A stretch of DNA of 43,326 bases. Origin: Caldilineaceae bacterium SB0664_bin_27 (lineage in GTDB: Bacteria > Chloroflexota > Anaerolineae > Caldilineales > Caldilineaceae). A model generated the notes under the pieces. That model searched no databases. It was not told the DNA's origin and was given only the letters and a program-made list of their open reading frames with translations. The stretch covers positions 1 through 43,326 of the forward strand of contig VXRG01000150.1 in assembly GCA_009838625.1 (NCBI GenBank), in the 5' to 3' direction. Position numbers and translations under genes: made by a program. Positions 1-8,609 of the stretch are shown here, piece by piece; within the stretch, counting starts at the first letter, position 1; the number at the start of each line of letters is the position of its first letter.

Positions 1-1
1 C

Positions 2-952
2 GTTCCAACTGCAACCCCGACCCGGCAGACGGTAATTGACGCCGTTCGAGTCACGGAGGGCGGAGATCCGCCGGTCATCGGACAGACCGTCCGGGTTGCC
101 CTGACCCTTGATGAGGAAAGCTACAGCGATCGCTCACGCTGGCAATGGGAACGCTCCGACGACGGCCTGACCAACTGGCGAAACGTAGCCGGCGCAAGGC
201 TGACCGACTCCTCACTCTACGCTCCCGTAGCCGCCGACGAAGGCAAGTACCTGCGCGCCTCCGTCAGTTTTGTCGACAGCGATGAAGTCGGCAAGACGGC
301 GCTGAGCCCCACCGTGGGCCCCGTAGTCGCGGCGGAAATCGAGACCGACGCGGTGGAATTCGCATTTGGCGATGACCCGGCCGTCGTGACCCGCGCCGTG
401 CGCGCACGCATCTCGCTTCCGAATTCGGATTACAGTAATCCCGGCCGCTGGCGCTGGGACCGCTCCGACAATGCCCTGAGAGGGTGGACAGACGTCACCG
501 ACTATGACGCCGAGGATTCCTCGGTCTTCGTCCCCTCCTCCCTCGAAAACGGCAAATACCTGCGCGCCTCCGTTGTCTACCTCGACAGCGAAGGGGAGTA
601 CAAGCGCGGTCTGAGCCAGACCATCGGTCCGGTTATCACAGTCGAAACGGTTGCCGACGTAGTCAGGTTTTCTGCGGGGGCCGATCCGCCAACTGTCGAC
701 ACCCGGATAACGGTCGAGATCACTCTTGCCGGCAGCGACTACAGTGACCTTGGATCCTGGAAGTGGGAGCGGTCCAACGACGGTCTCGGCAAATGGGAAG
801 ACATAACGGACTACGACGCGGCCAACTCGGCCAGATACACGCCCAATGCGGCTGATGAAGGGAAATATCTGCGTGCGTCCGCCCTCTACATCGACAGCGA
901 CGGCGAACGCAAAAGAGCCCTGAGTCAGACTATCGGCCCGGTCGTGGATTGA
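2..952 (+). CDS. Tandem beta-sandwich repeat protein (5' end cut by window)
   Basis: The reading frame is open from the first bases of the window, so the true start lies upstream. The visible 316 residues begin with a short Pro/Thr-rich linker (PTATPTRQT) and then three copies of a ~100-residue module. Each copy has a W-x-W-[ED]-R-S core, a Y-x-P-x-x-x-[DE]-x-G-K-Y-L-R-A-S block and an L-S-x-T-[VI]-G-P-V end. The pattern resembles bacterial Ig-like or fibronectin-like extracellular sandwiches. No catalytic motif, membrane segment or sorting signal is seen at the C-terminus, which stops right after the third module. The downstream gene at 1601 carries one copy of the same module behind an FN3-like domain and a Pro/Thr linker, so this protein probably has a similar secreted or anchored N-terminus outside the window. 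A role in surface structure or adhesion is inference. Confidence 0.75.
   Translation, partial: VPTATPTRQTVIDAVRVTEGGDPPVIGQTVRVALTLDEESYSDRSRWQWERSDDGLTNWRNVAGARLTDSSLYAPVAADEGKYLRASVSFVDSDEVGKTALSPTVGPVVAAEIETDAVEFAFGDDPAVVTRAVRARISLPNSDYSNPGRWRWDRSDNALRGWTDVTDYDAEDSSVFVPSSLENGKYLRASVVYLDSEGEYKRGLSQTIGPVITVETVADVVRFSAGADPPTVDTRITVEITLAGSDYSDLGSWKWERSNDGLGKWEDITDYDAANSARYTPNAADEGKYLRASALYIDSDGERKRALSQTIGPVVD
29..949 (+). repeat. Three in-frame ~100-codon repeats
   Basis: Diverged direct repeats of about 300 nt lie at roughly 29-328, 329-637 and 638-949. They encode successive modules that each end in GPVV, GPVI or GPVVD. They are similar at protein level, with clear drift at DNA level, so they are old duplications rather than a recent expansion. 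Confidence 0.7.
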
Positions 953-1275
953 GCGGCACAGTTTGCCAGCGGCAAAGAGGGTCACGTTGCCTTGCGGCCG
1001 GGCCTATGCCCAGTCCGACCGGGCGACTCCCTCAAGCACCCGCCAACCGCCCCGCCCACGGTAAACAGCGGCCCCAACCTCTCTGCCCGTTCGACTATAG
1101 TGGTTTCGTAGCAGGCCCCATCCTGCGGCTCTTCTTCGCGGCTGTCTGACTGTCAGAGAGCAGACGTCAAATTACGCAACCCCGCACCTGTCGCCCGTGA
1201 ATCGGCGTCAATCGCCCTCCCGTTTCATTTGCACGCCCCTGCCAAAACAGAGTCAGAGCAACTCTACGCCTCCCG

Positions 1276-1314
1276 TACGAACTGTCAATTCCTTTGAGAC
1301 GTTGGCAGTTCGTA
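1276..1314. promoter_or_regulatory. 13-bp inverted repeat (hairpin or operator)
   Basis: The arm at 1276-1288 (TACGAACTGTCAA) pairs with 1302-1314 at 12 of 13 positions across a 13-nt loop. No T-run follows on either strand, so it is not a standard terminator. It lies about 140 nt upstream of the -35 element of the next gene, so it could be an upstream operator or an RNA structure. The function is not known. Confidence 0.45.
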
Positions 1315-1452
1315 GCTAACCTGTCGATTTAGGCCACATGGGCGAGTTTCTCGTCCTCACTACCCAAAAAACCGCCCTCTACCAGAGTATTTTTCCAGGA
1401 AGAGGCCAGTTTTTGCCTGCCATTTCGGGAAAGAGTTTCTGCACTGGACGGA

Positions 1453-1481
1453 TTTACAATCCATTTCCCAACTACTATACT
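1453..1481 (+). promoter_or_regulatory. Sigma70-type promoter for the 1601 gene
   Basis: A -35 element TTTACA (1453-1458) and a -10 element TATACT (1476-1481) are separated by exactly 17 nt. Transcription would start near 1488 and leave a leader of about 110 nt before the ATG at 1601. Confidence 0.55.
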
Positions 1482-1600
1482 GAAAAATCAGTCGATACGA
1501 ATGAAGAGGGTACTTTCGATACTGACAATTCGAGCCACTGCATTCACAAGAGTCACTTCATTTTGGAGCCATGGAATCATCCAGCAGGGAGGTCAAAAGA

Positions 1601-2470
1601 ATGGCGAATTTGCCGATGAGAGAAGTTAGTCGCGTCCAGATGGTCTTTCGTGTTTTCATACATGTGATATTGCGCATGTGCGTTACCATGCTGCGTCTAC
1701 TGATAAACAAGCTCTCCCTGGCTATCTTTGGCGTGTTAATCGTGGTCGGCGCCATCGTGGCTGCGATTAGCATGGCGCCCCCTCAAAAGTCGGTCGAGGG
1801 CCAGGTGGAGCAGCATTCGATGGAGGAGCTTACGGTCCAGTTTTCTACCGCGCCTCTGCCGCTCTCGCTGCCCTTTCTCCACGTATCCTCTTATGACATC
1901 CAGTGGACGTCAGTAGGTACCGGAGAGTCCTGGACGACGCAGGGCGAGATAACGATTTCCGGCGTCACCGAGGGCACCGACGCGGTCTCCTATACGGTCA
2001 AAGGACTGGACCCCGAAAGAGTCTACCGTTTCCGAACAAGAGGGAAAAACCTGCTTGGGGCCGGCCCCTGGTCGGACTGGTTCCCGTCGAACGGACTCGT
2101 CCCCGGACCCGGACCAACCCCGACGCCTGAGCCGACCGCCACACCTACGCCAACACCTACTCCACAGACCGAGACGAACACCGTCTATTTCAACACGGAC
2201 GATCGTCCAACTGTCGGAGAGTCAATCACGGCCCAATTGACGCTGTCGGAGGACGCCTACACCAACCTCGGCGACTGGCAATGGCAGATCTCCGAAACTG
2301 CGCTCAGCGACTGGACGGATATCACCGGGCTCGATACCGAGGACACGGCATCGTACACGCCGGTAAGCACAGACGTCGGCAGTTTCCTCAGAGTCTACGT
2401 GACCTACACCGACGAATACGGTATTCTGAAGCGAGGACTGAGCCCGACCATCGGACCAGTACAGGAATGA
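1601..2470 (+). CDS. Membrane-anchored FN3-like / repeat-module surface protein
   Basis: The 289-residue protein has an N-terminal basic stretch and one hydrophobic segment at about residues 29-50 (LAIFGVLIVVGAIVAAIS), consistent with a signal anchor. An FN3-like sandwich follows at about 75-160 (SYTVKGLDPERVYRFRTRGKN is typical of such a strand pattern). Next come a Pro/Thr linker at about 167-190 (PTPTPEPTATPTPTPTP) and one module homologous to the repeats of the gene at 2-952 (WQWQ...SYTPV...LRVYVTYTD...GLSPTIGPV). An in-frame ATG exists at 1571, but the ATG at 1601 has a strong GGGAGGT site 7 nt upstream and is preferred. It is probably an extracytoplasmic surface protein; the ligand is unknown. 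Confidence 0.7.
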   Translation: MANLPMREVSRVQMVFRVFIHVILRMCVTMLRLLINKLSLAIFGVLIVVGAIVAAISMAPPQKSVEGQVEQHSMEELTVQFSTAPLPLSLPFLHVSSYDIQWTSVGTGESWTTQGEITISGVTEGTDAVSYTVKGLDPERVYRFRTRGKNLLGAGPWSDWFPSNGLVPGPGPTPTPEPTATPTPTPTPQTETNTVYFNTDDRPTVGESITAQLTLSEDAYTNLGDWQWQISETALSDWTDITGLDTEDTASYTPVSTDVGSFLRVYVTYTDEYGILKRGLSPTIGPVQE

Positions 2471-2816
2471 ACTGACTGAATCCCGGACTCTCGATAAATG
2501 CCGCAGCGCTGGCTTTTCCTGCGGCGCCGAACCAGACCCGGACGGCCCGGCGGTCCCAGTATCAGGGGACGCTGCGCCGTCCGGGTTTCTTCTTGTGCGG
2601 CCCGGCCCTGGCGCGAGAGCGGGCAGGCGCAGGACCTGTCCCTATGCCTTGGTGTTGCCGCTATCGAGGTGCAGGAAAGCTCACCTCAACATTGACCTTT
2701 GGACGCTTTATCCGAAACTGTTGCGCCCGACAAGACTATGACGTAAGATATGACCTGCCTGGCCGGACAGGGATATCCGGCAGACGGTCCAGACAGTCGC
2801 TTTCAGAGGGTCAGAC
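2471..2816. other. Intergenic region with terminator
   Basis: No supported gene. A first hairpin, GCCGCAG/CTGCGGC, lies at 2500-2525, and a second, larger terminator-like hairpin at 2536-2586 ends the upstream gene. The remainder up to the PhyH gene at 2817 should hold its promoter, but no convincing -35/-10 pair was found. Confidence 0.5.
2536..2594 (+). terminator. Rho-independent terminator candidate
   Basis: Arms ACCCGGACGGC (2536-2546) and GCCGTCCGGGT (2576-2586) are perfectly complementary over 11 bp. The loop contains a second small stem (GTCCC/GGGAC). The structure is followed directly by TTTCTTCTT (2586-2594). It lies about 65 nt after the stop of the 1601 gene. Confidence 0.6.
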
Positions 2817-3611
2817 ATGAACGAGCAACATTTACTTCAGTATCTGTTCGACGTGCAAGGTTACCTGGTAATCGAAGACGCTTTGAGCAGGTCAGAAGTC
2901 GATACACTGAACGACCTGCTGGATGTCCAGGAGTTGCCTGCGCCGGGCCAGACACAACGTTTCGGGAGCGCGCCTGACGGCCCCGGCTTCCTCGAATGGG
3001 GCCAACCCTTCGTCGATCTTCTGGACCACGAGCGGATAATGCCGATCCTGCGGTTCCGACTGGGTGACTGCTTTCGGCTGGACAGGATTTACGGCATGTA
3101 CATGGAACAGGGGATGCCGCGCGGACGGCTCCATGCCGACTACGGGGCAACCTCGCCGACCACAGGAGCGAACCACGGAGACTACGTCCCTTTTCGCGAT
3201 GATCAGATTTACAATGGTTTTGTCGTCGTAACCTGGTGCCTTACGGATACAGGGCCCGGTAAGGGAGGGTTCTGCTGCATTCCCGGCAGCCACAAGAGCA
3301 ATTACAAGCTGCCCCAACAGATCGACGAAGCCCCCGAGGCGTCGTCCAGCGTGATCATACCCGAAGCCCCGGCCGGTTCGGCGATCCTGTTCACCGAGGC
3401 CTTGACGCACGGCACCGCCGCCTGGCAGGCACAGCACAAACGAAGGGCGCTCCTCTACAAGTACTGCATTTCACACGTGGCGTGGACTGCGAGGCGCGTC
3501 CAGCCGCCGTCACACGCAGAATTGACGCCCCGCCAGCAGATCCTGTTTCGTGATCCGGGCGATCCCCACAGACACTTTCCTTCTCTGTTCGAAGAGGCAG
3601 TTGCAGTCTGA
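2817..3611 (+). CDS. Phytanoyl-CoA dioxygenase (PhyH) family protein, canonical HAD site
   Basis: This 264-residue protein fits the size and pattern of PhyH-type Fe(II)/2-oxoglutarate oxygenases. The facial triad is readable as H106-A-D108 (LHADYG) and the distal H198 (LTHGT), with R209/R210 as candidate 2-oxoglutarate-binding arginines. The signature GGFCCIPGSHKSN lies between them. The start ATG has an AGAGGG stretch a few bases upstream. It stands alone between a terminator-like hairpin upstream and a convergent PhyH gene downstream. It belongs to the same subfamily as the protein at 14531 (shared GSHK-N block and C-terminal layout), but that paralogue has lost the Asp. Oxidation of a small organic substrate is expected from the family; the substrate is not inferable. 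Confidence 0.85.
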   Translation: MNEQHLLQYLFDVQGYLVIEDALSRSEVDTLNDLLDVQELPAPGQTQRFGSAPDGPGFLEWGQPFVDLLDHERIMPILRFRLGDCFRLDRIYGMYMEQGMPRGRLHADYGATSPTTGANHGDYVPFRDDQIYNGFVVVTWCLTDTGPGKGGFCCIPGSHKSNYKLPQQIDEAPEASSSVIIPEAPAGSAILFTEALTHGTAAWQAQHKRRALLYKYCISHVAWTARRVQPPSHAELTPRQQILFRDPGDPHRHFPSLFEEAVAV

Positions 3612-3652
3612 TTCGGGTCAGAAAAACCTTCCCACCGGAGTTCAGACAATAG

Positions 3653-3693
3653 AAAACGGTGCAACATCCAAAGTTTTACAGGATGCCGCACCG
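3653..3693 (-). terminator. Terminator between convergent PhyH genes
   Basis: The stem CGGTGC-aa-CATCC (3657-3669) pairs with GGATG-cc-GCACCG (3681-3693) around an 11-nt loop. Read on the minus strand the hairpin is followed by TTTTC, so it should end the PhyH transcript coming from 4644. The + strand side has no T-run, although the hairpin may also slow the 2817 transcript. Confidence 0.6.
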
Positions 3694-3798
3694 CGCCGTT
3701 GCTCTTTCGGTTGAGTTGCTGCTTCTCTGCAGAGATGACGCCGACCAGACCGGCCCAGCTTCGCCCGGCCATTAGCCGTCTACATTAAGACCCTTTTC

Positions 3799-4644
3799 CT
3801 ACGACTCCTGTTCCTCAAGCAGATGGGGCGGGATGGTATCCCCCTCCGGCCGCGGCAAATGCTGCCAGTAGCCGTCCGGGTCAACGCCGCGCGCAATGAT
3901 CCCGTTGCCGCTTTCCGGCTCCGGTCCTCGCACGTCCGCCGGGAAATAGCGGATAGTCAGTCCGCAGCGCCTGCGGCTGGAGGGATTCGGCTGCGACCCG
4001 TGGAGAAGCATGTCGGTATGCAGCGAGATCTGACCGGCCTTCAACTCGACCGAAACCGGCTGCCCGTAGCGCCACGGATTGTGGACATGCTGGCTGAGCA
4101 CGCCCTCTTCCTCGTCGGTCACCCATTCAAACGGGATACGACCCAGCAGATGGGTGCCCGGGAAGAGCTTCATCGCGCCGTTCTCCACGTCCACGTCATC
4201 GATTGCCAGCCAGGCCGTAACGACCTTGCTTGGCGTCAGCGCCCAGAAAGAGGCGTCCTGGTGCCAGTATACCGACTTGACGTCACTGGGCATTTTGGAA
4301 AAGTAGTGCGTCATAGTGCAAACGATGTTCGGCCCCAGGATATCTTCAACATAGTCGAGAATCCGATCGTTCATGACCAGATCATAGATGCCCTCGCAAT
4401 GCGTATGCCAGGCATTGACCGAATAACTGTCAAGCCCGGCGTCCGACGCCATTTTCAACAGCTTATCAAAATACTGCCGATTGGCATCCGCCTCTTCCTC
4501 CGTGAAGAGATCTATGGGAAACACGTACCCATGCTCGTTGAAGTAGTCAATCTCCTCCCGAGTCAGCTTCTTCGGCTCCGCCGTCTCGGCGGGGAAGTAC
4601 CTCAGGTCCCGCTCCATGGTCGGATGTGCGTCATTGACTGCCAT
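3799..4644 (-). CDS. Phytanoyl-CoA dioxygenase (PhyH) family protein, canonical HQD site
   Basis: The 281-residue protein shows a complete Fe(II)/2-oxoglutarate oxygenase site: H128-Q-D130 (YWHQDASFW), distal H215 (LLHGSQPN) and an arginine cluster at 224-226 for the cosubstrate. FPGTH at 161-165 is the usual turn before the distal half. An AGGAG site lies 9 nt before the ATG. It follows the Gfo/Idh/MocA gene (ends 4787) on the same strand with a 142-nt gap, so the two may be co-transcribed, and a hairpin at 3653-3693 ends the unit. It is more like the protein at 34163 (HWHQDAPLW) than the HAD/HGS group. It is a cytoplasmic enzyme with unknown substrate. Confidence 0.85.
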   Translation of the reverse strand: MAVNDAHPTMERDLRYFPAETAEPKKLTREEIDYFNEHGYVFPIDLFTEEEADANRQYFDKLLKMASDAGLDSYSVNAWHTHCEGIYDLVMNDRILDYVEDILGPNIVCTMTHYFSKMPSDVKSVYWHQDASFWALTPSKVVTAWLAIDDVDVENGAMKLFPGTHLLGRIPFEWVTDEEEGVLSQHVHNPWRYGQPVSVELKAGQISLHTDMLLHGSQPNPSSRRRCGLTIRYFPADVRGPEPESGNGIIARGVDPDGYWQHLPRPEGDTIPPHLLEEQES

Positions 4645-4786
4645 GATTCATCTCTCCTATGGCCTTGTTGCGTCTTTCCAAACTTCCTCAGACCGGGTCG
4701 AAACTGCGAGGAGGGAGAATTTCTCTGTCTGAGACCAGACCAAATCCTATCGAACCGGCATTATTTTGTCAACTTTCCAGCCAATT

Positions 4787-5800
4787 TTACAGGCGGACAA
4801 CCTTTCCCGACTGCATCGACTCAGCGACGGCATCGAGGACGCGCATCTGCGCGACACTGCTTTCCGGTGGAATCCGATGGGCGTGACCGTGCTCCAGACA
4901 GTCGCACAGATGGTCCAACTGGTGCGTGAACTGATGCGTTGGCGCGAAAGGAATCGTCTCCACGCCGTTCGCAGAGTGGTACTCCAGCGCCACATCCTGG
5001 TTTTCGTTATTCCAGGCCTTGTCAAAGCGCACAAAGCCCGCGTCACCACTGATCTCCACGTACTGGGATGCCCAACTGTCAAACCCCACTGACAACTGTG
5101 CGGCCCGCCCGCCTGAGAATGCCAGGGTAATGTAGGCCGCATCGTCAACCTCGACGCCCCTGGTCTGCACCGCGTAGACGGTCTCCGGCTCTTCGTCAAA
5201 TATGAAGCGCGCCTGATGAACGTTGTAACAGGCCAGATCGTAAATCGCTCCCCCGCCTTTTGCCCGGTTCCAGCGCCAGTTGCTCTCGGGCGTTCGATTG
5301 CCACGTGGAACGTTGGTGCAGAAGGTACTGCGAATGTTGAGCACCTTGCCAATTCCGCCGCTGCGTACAATCTCCTCCGCTTTCAGGTGCATGGGATGAT
5401 GGCGAAACTTGAAAGCCTCCGCTACAAAGACACCGTGTTCGCGACAGGCCGCCACAAAGGCCCTGGCCTCCTCTGCACTCTGCGTGAACGGCTTTTCGCA
5501 CAGTACGGCCTTGACCTGGCCGGATGAAGCCAACTGAATACCGGCTTGCGCATGCAGTTGCCCCCAGAGACAGATCACAGCGATGTCATACTCCCCTGCC
5601 TCCAGCATTTCGTCCAAGGAGTCGTATACGTAGGGTACGTCAAACTGCTGTGTAAAGCGTTCAATCGCCTGAGACGAGACGTCACAGACGGCCGTGAGCT
5701 CGGCCCTCTCCAGGTTCTGGCAGGCAGTTGCATGGCCGCGGGAGATCCCGCCAGTCCCGACCAGAGCAACACGAAATTTCCTCGGCGATCCATTGTCCAT
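4787..5800 (-). CDS. Gfo/Idh/MocA oxidoreductase, GFOR/xylose-dehydrogenase-like
   Basis: The 337-residue protein has an N-terminal Rossmann fold with G15-T-G-G-I-S for NAD(P) binding and the family EKP motif at 102-104. In the C-terminal domain the active-site block reads GGGAIYDLACYNVHQ. The Asp is followed at +4 by Tyr192 instead of the common His, as in glucose-fructose oxidoreductase and the xylose/dihydrodiol dehydrogenases of this superfamily. The stretch KFRHHPMH at 131-138 also fits that branch. It therefore probably oxidises a sugar or polyol using NADP, by family inference. It precedes a PhyH gene on the same strand and is divergent from the M81 gene at 6016, with a 215-nt shared upstream region. 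Confidence 0.85.
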   Translation of the reverse strand: MDNGSPRKFRVALVGTGGISRGHATACQNLERAELTAVCDVSSQAIERFTQQFDVPYVYDSLDEMLEAGEYDIAVICLWGQLHAQAGIQLASSGQVKAVLCEKPFTQSAEEARAFVAACREHGVFVAEAFKFRHHPMHLKAEEIVRSGGIGKVLNIRSTFCTNVPRGNRTPESNWRWNRAKGGGAIYDLACYNVHQARFIFDEEPETVYAVQTRGVEVDDAAYITLAFSGGRAAQLSVGFDSWASQYVEISGDAGFVRFDKAWNNENQDVALEYHSANGVETIPFAPTHQFTHQLDHLCDCLEHGHAHRIPPESSVAQMRVLDAVAESMQSGKVVRL

Positions 5801-6015
5801 TCTCTGCTGTCCCTTTCATGTGGCGCGAAAGACAGATGCTTTTGGATGGTCAGGCGTCAAACGGCAAACGCTTCTGCGCGCGGGCGGAAAGTACGCCGTG
5901 ACGGCCGGATGTGCTAACATTGCCTTCAATCGGCGAGCCGGCAAACTCTTGCGCCGGGCTCGCAGATCATGCAGTCAGACTGTCCGTATTATCGCCCCAA
6001 AGAAAGGTTGACGCA

Positions 6016-7467
6016 ATGAAAGTATTCGCAGGTGGAGTCTCAACCGAAACGAACACCTTTTCCCCCATGCCGACAGGGATGCGCGACTACACCATCATCC
6101 GGCCCGGTGATGAGGTCGAGAAGGGCACAAAGGTCGCTTTCGACCGGTTCCAGGCCGAAACCGAGGCGCGCGGGTGGGAGTATATCTTTGGCATGTCGGC
6201 CAACGCGCAGCCGGCCGGCCTCACAACACGCAGCACGTACGAAAGCCTGCGCGATGAACTGCTGGAGAGACTGCAGGCCGCGATGCCCGTCGATATCGTA
6301 CTGCTGGGCCTGCATGGCGCCATGGTCGCAGAGGGTTATGACGACTGCGAAACGGACATGATCGACCGCGTTCGCAAGATCGTCGGGCCCGACGTAAAGA
6401 TCGGCGTAGAGCTGGACCTGCATTGCGACGTCACTCAAGCCATGATCGACACGGCCGACGCCATCGTGCTCTACAAGGAGTATCCGCATACCGACGTCGC
6501 GGCACGGGCGACGGACCTTTTCAACATTGTGGCCGATGCAGCCGAGGGCAAGACCAATCCCACAATGGCGCTCTTTGACTGCCGCATGATCGGTCTCTAT
6601 CTCACGCCCTATGAACCGCTGCGCAGCTTTGTGGACGAACTGCTGGCCATGGAGGGCAAGGACGGCATTCTCTCCATCTCGCTTGTCCACTGTTTCCCAT
6701 GGGGAGACGTTCCCACCTGCGGCGCCCAGGCGCTGGCAATAACGGACGGGGACCCGGAGCAGGCCGCGCGCGTGGCTGAAGAGATCGGCCGCAGGTTTCA
6801 CGGGATGCGACGGGAACTCGACCAGACTCCCTATTCAATAGATGAAGCACTGGAGCAGGCGCTGGCCGACCCGACCGGGCCGGTGGTTATCGCGGACCGG
6901 GCGGACAACGCCGGCGGCGGCGCGGCCAGCGATTCGACGTTCATGCTCAAGGCCATGCTGGATCGGGGAATCGACAACGCCGGGATCGCGACCATGTGGG
7001 ACCCGATCGCGGTCCAGGTTGCCATGTCTGGCGGCGTGGGAGCGAAGCTCGACATACGGCTGGGGGGCAAGATGGGCCCCGCGTCCGGCGACCCGCTCGA
7101 CCTGAACGTCGAAGTAACTGCCATCGTTGAGGACATGTACCAGGAATGGCCGCAACAGGGAGACCCCATGCGCATCCCCTGCGGAGATTCCGTCTGCCTG
7201 AACTGCAACGGCATCGACATCATCGTCAGCAGCAAGCGTGGACAGCCCATGAGCCCGGACGTCTTCACCAACCTCGGCGTCGACGTGACGAAAAAGCGGA
7301 TCCTGGTGGTGAAGTCCTCCCAACATTTCTATGCCGGATTCGCGCCGATCGCTTCAAAGATCATCTACATGGCCGCGCCCGGCGCGGTGGCGCCGCGGTA
7401 CACCGAGATTCCGTTCAAACGGGTTGACCTTCACAAGTATCCCTGGGTCGAAGAGCCGTTTGCCTGA
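6016..7467 (+). CDS. M81 family metallopeptidase (MlrC-like)
   Basis: The 483-residue protein begins MKVFAGGVSTETNTFSP, which matches the usual N-terminus of the MlrC (microcystinase C) family, so the ATG at 6016 is chosen over upstream in-frame codons; AAAGG precedes it. Conserved blocks are LHGAMVAEGYDD (99-110, H100), LDLHCDVT (133-140, D134 and H136) and YPHTD (156-160), which would supply the metal ligands. DRADNAGGGAASD marks the C-terminal MlrC domain. Family members hydrolyse small linear peptides or related amides in the cytoplasm; most homologues outside microcystin degraders have no known substrate. It is a lone gene between a divergent oxidoreductase and the nucleotidyltransferase pair. 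Confidence 0.88.
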   Translation: MKVFAGGVSTETNTFSPMPTGMRDYTIIRPGDEVEKGTKVAFDRFQAETEARGWEYIFGMSANAQPAGLTTRSTYESLRDELLERLQAAMPVDIVLLGLHGAMVAEGYDDCETDMIDRVRKIVGPDVKIGVELDLHCDVTQAMIDTADAIVLYKEYPHTDVAARATDLFNIVADAAEGKTNPTMALFDCRMIGLYLTPYEPLRSFVDELLAMEGKDGILSISLVHCFPWGDVPTCGAQALAITDGDPEQAARVAEEIGRRFHGMRRELDQTPYSIDEALEQALADPTGPVVIADRADNAGGGAASDSTFMLKAMLDRGIDNAGIATMWDPIAVQVAMSGGVGAKLDIRLGGKMGPASGDPLDLNVEVTAIVEDMYQEWPQQGDPMRIPCGDSVCLNCNGIDIIVSSKRGQPMSPDVFTNLGVDVTKKRILVVKSSQHFYAGFAPIASKIIYMAAPGAVAPRYTEIPFKRVDLHKYPWVEEPFA

Positions 7468-7503
7468 GGCCGCGTTCCTTTCGGAGCAGAGACAGGACGG
7501 GAT

Positions 7504-8061
7504 TTGGACGAACAAGGACGGACAGAAGTCAGATACCTGAGAGAATCCCTGGTCGCGGCGCTGCGCGACCGGGGTGTCTCCTATCTTGCTCCCAGCGACG
7601 CTGTCGCGCGCGAGGCGCCGGAATCAGACGAGAAACTCCTGTGCGCGCTGCTGCAGCAAGAGGATTCGAGGATGCGGCTTGCAGTTGTACCCCTCCTCCT
7701 CCGACATCCTGAAATCTCGGCGTTTGTACCCGATTTGGCTGTCCGGCTGGACGAAGCAGCCTTGCTGGAGTTGCAGACCCTGTATACGGCGGCAGTTTAC
7801 CTGCAGCGAAACTGGCGTTCCCGCCTGAGCATCTACCTGGACGAAGTGACCCTGTTGCCTGACCTTTTTTCTCAGCAGATGGGTCTGCCTCTGCCCGAAG
7901 ACCGGTTTGGCAAAACGGGGCTGGTTGAACTGGCTGATGCGTGGCAAGCGCGCTCGCAGTACCCTTTCGAACGGTTGGAAGCTCTAAACAATACGTTTGA
8001 ACTGTTCATTGGGCAGCTGAAACTGGAGAAGGCGAACCAATCGCATGCGCCAAAGGTGTGA
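7504..8061 (+). CDS. Unknown helical protein paired with nucleotidyltransferase
   Basis: The 185-residue protein has no recognised family. It looks wholly alpha-helical with no signal peptide and no membrane segment, and it is rich in Leu, Arg and acidic residues. No ATG is available near the start; the frame opens with TTG at 7504, with GGACGGG just upstream. Its 3' end overlaps the next gene by 17 nt, which implies translational coupling. That overlap with an MNT-fold protein is the arrangement of some two-gene toxin-antitoxin-like modules, where this would be the partner. The role is inference only. It follows the M81 gene by 36 nt but shares no functional link with it. Confidence 0.6.
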   Translation: MDEQGRTEVRYLRESLVAALRDRGVSYLAPSDAVAREAPESDEKLLCALLQQEDSRMRLAVVPLLLRHPEISAFVPDLAVRLDEAALLELQTLYTAAVYLQRNWRSRLSIYLDEVTLLPDLFSQQMGLPLPEDRFGKTGLVELADAWQARSQYPFERLEALNNTFELFIGQLKLEKANQSHAPKV

Positions 8062-8608
8062 TCGCCAGGGCATAGAACGTTTCCTTGAGAGCCTGGGGCG
8101 TCGATTCACAAGACCTGGAAGGCTCTACCTGGTAGGTGGTACGACGCTGGTCTATGAAGGACTCCGCCAGCAGACGCTTGACATCGACATCAGCTTCGAA
8201 GTTGACAACCGGGATCACAGCGCGTTTGTTGAAGCGGTGCGCGACCTAAAGGAACGACTGTCACTAATAATCAGAGAGGCTTCCCCTGCTGATTTCATCC
8301 CGCTCCCGTCGGGCTACCGAGAACGAAGCCCGTTTATAGGCCGTTACGGAATGCTGGAGGTATTCCACTTCGACCTCTACAGCACAGCTCTCAGTAAGAT
8401 TGAACGGGGCACGGAGAGCGACCTTGATGATGTGCTTTCGCTACTGCGAAGCGGGCGGATCGAACACGGGGTCCTGACAGGTTACTTCGAGGAGATAATG
8501 GACCGCTATGCTGTAGAAAGTATCAAACAGGACCCGGTAGAGTATCGAAGGAAGTTCGAGATTCTTACAGAACTGTGGCTGAACAGTTCTTTCCCCGAAC
8601 AGCTTTAG
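8045..8608 (+). CDS. MNT-fold nucleotidyltransferase (DUF6036/AbiEii-like)
   Basis: The 187-residue protein carries the nucleotidyltransferase signature: G31-G32-T-T followed by T44-L-D46-I-D48-I, with a later strand Asp at D110 (FHFDLYS) as probable third carboxylate. ALSKIERGTESDLDDV (115-130) matches the helical stretch typical of DUF6036-like and AbiEii-like minimal nucleotidyltransferases. Such proteins can transfer a nucleotide to RNA or protein, and several act as toxins or antitoxins. It overlaps the preceding gene by 17 nt. It ends one base from the convergent enolase-superfamily gene, with no room for a terminator. Function as a defence or addiction module is inferred, not shown. 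Confidence 0.75.
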   Translation: MRQRCDRQGIERFLESLGRRFTRPGRLYLVGGTTLVYEGLRQQTLDIDISFEVDNRDHSAFVEAVRDLKERLSLIIREASPADFIPLPSGYRERSPFIGRYGMLEVFHFDLYSTALSKIERGTESDLDDVLSLLRSGRIEHGVLTGYFEEIMDRYAVESIKQDPVEYRRKFEILTELWLNSSFPEQL

Positions 8609-8609
8609 A

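Larger units (their letters stand above)
953..1600. other. Non-coding interval between the two repeat-protein genes
   Basis: No reading frame here has family resemblance or a good ribosome binding site. The interval holds a small TTTGCC-AGC-GGCAAA hairpin just after the first gene (962-976), a longer inverted repeat at 1276-1314 and a sigma70-type promoter at 1453-1481, which are listed separately or noted here. Nothing else stands out. Confidence 0.6.

Noticed and set aside
1338-1619. 93-codon frame on the plus strand
   Set aside because: It contains the promoter of the 1601 gene and has no recognisable domain or start site.
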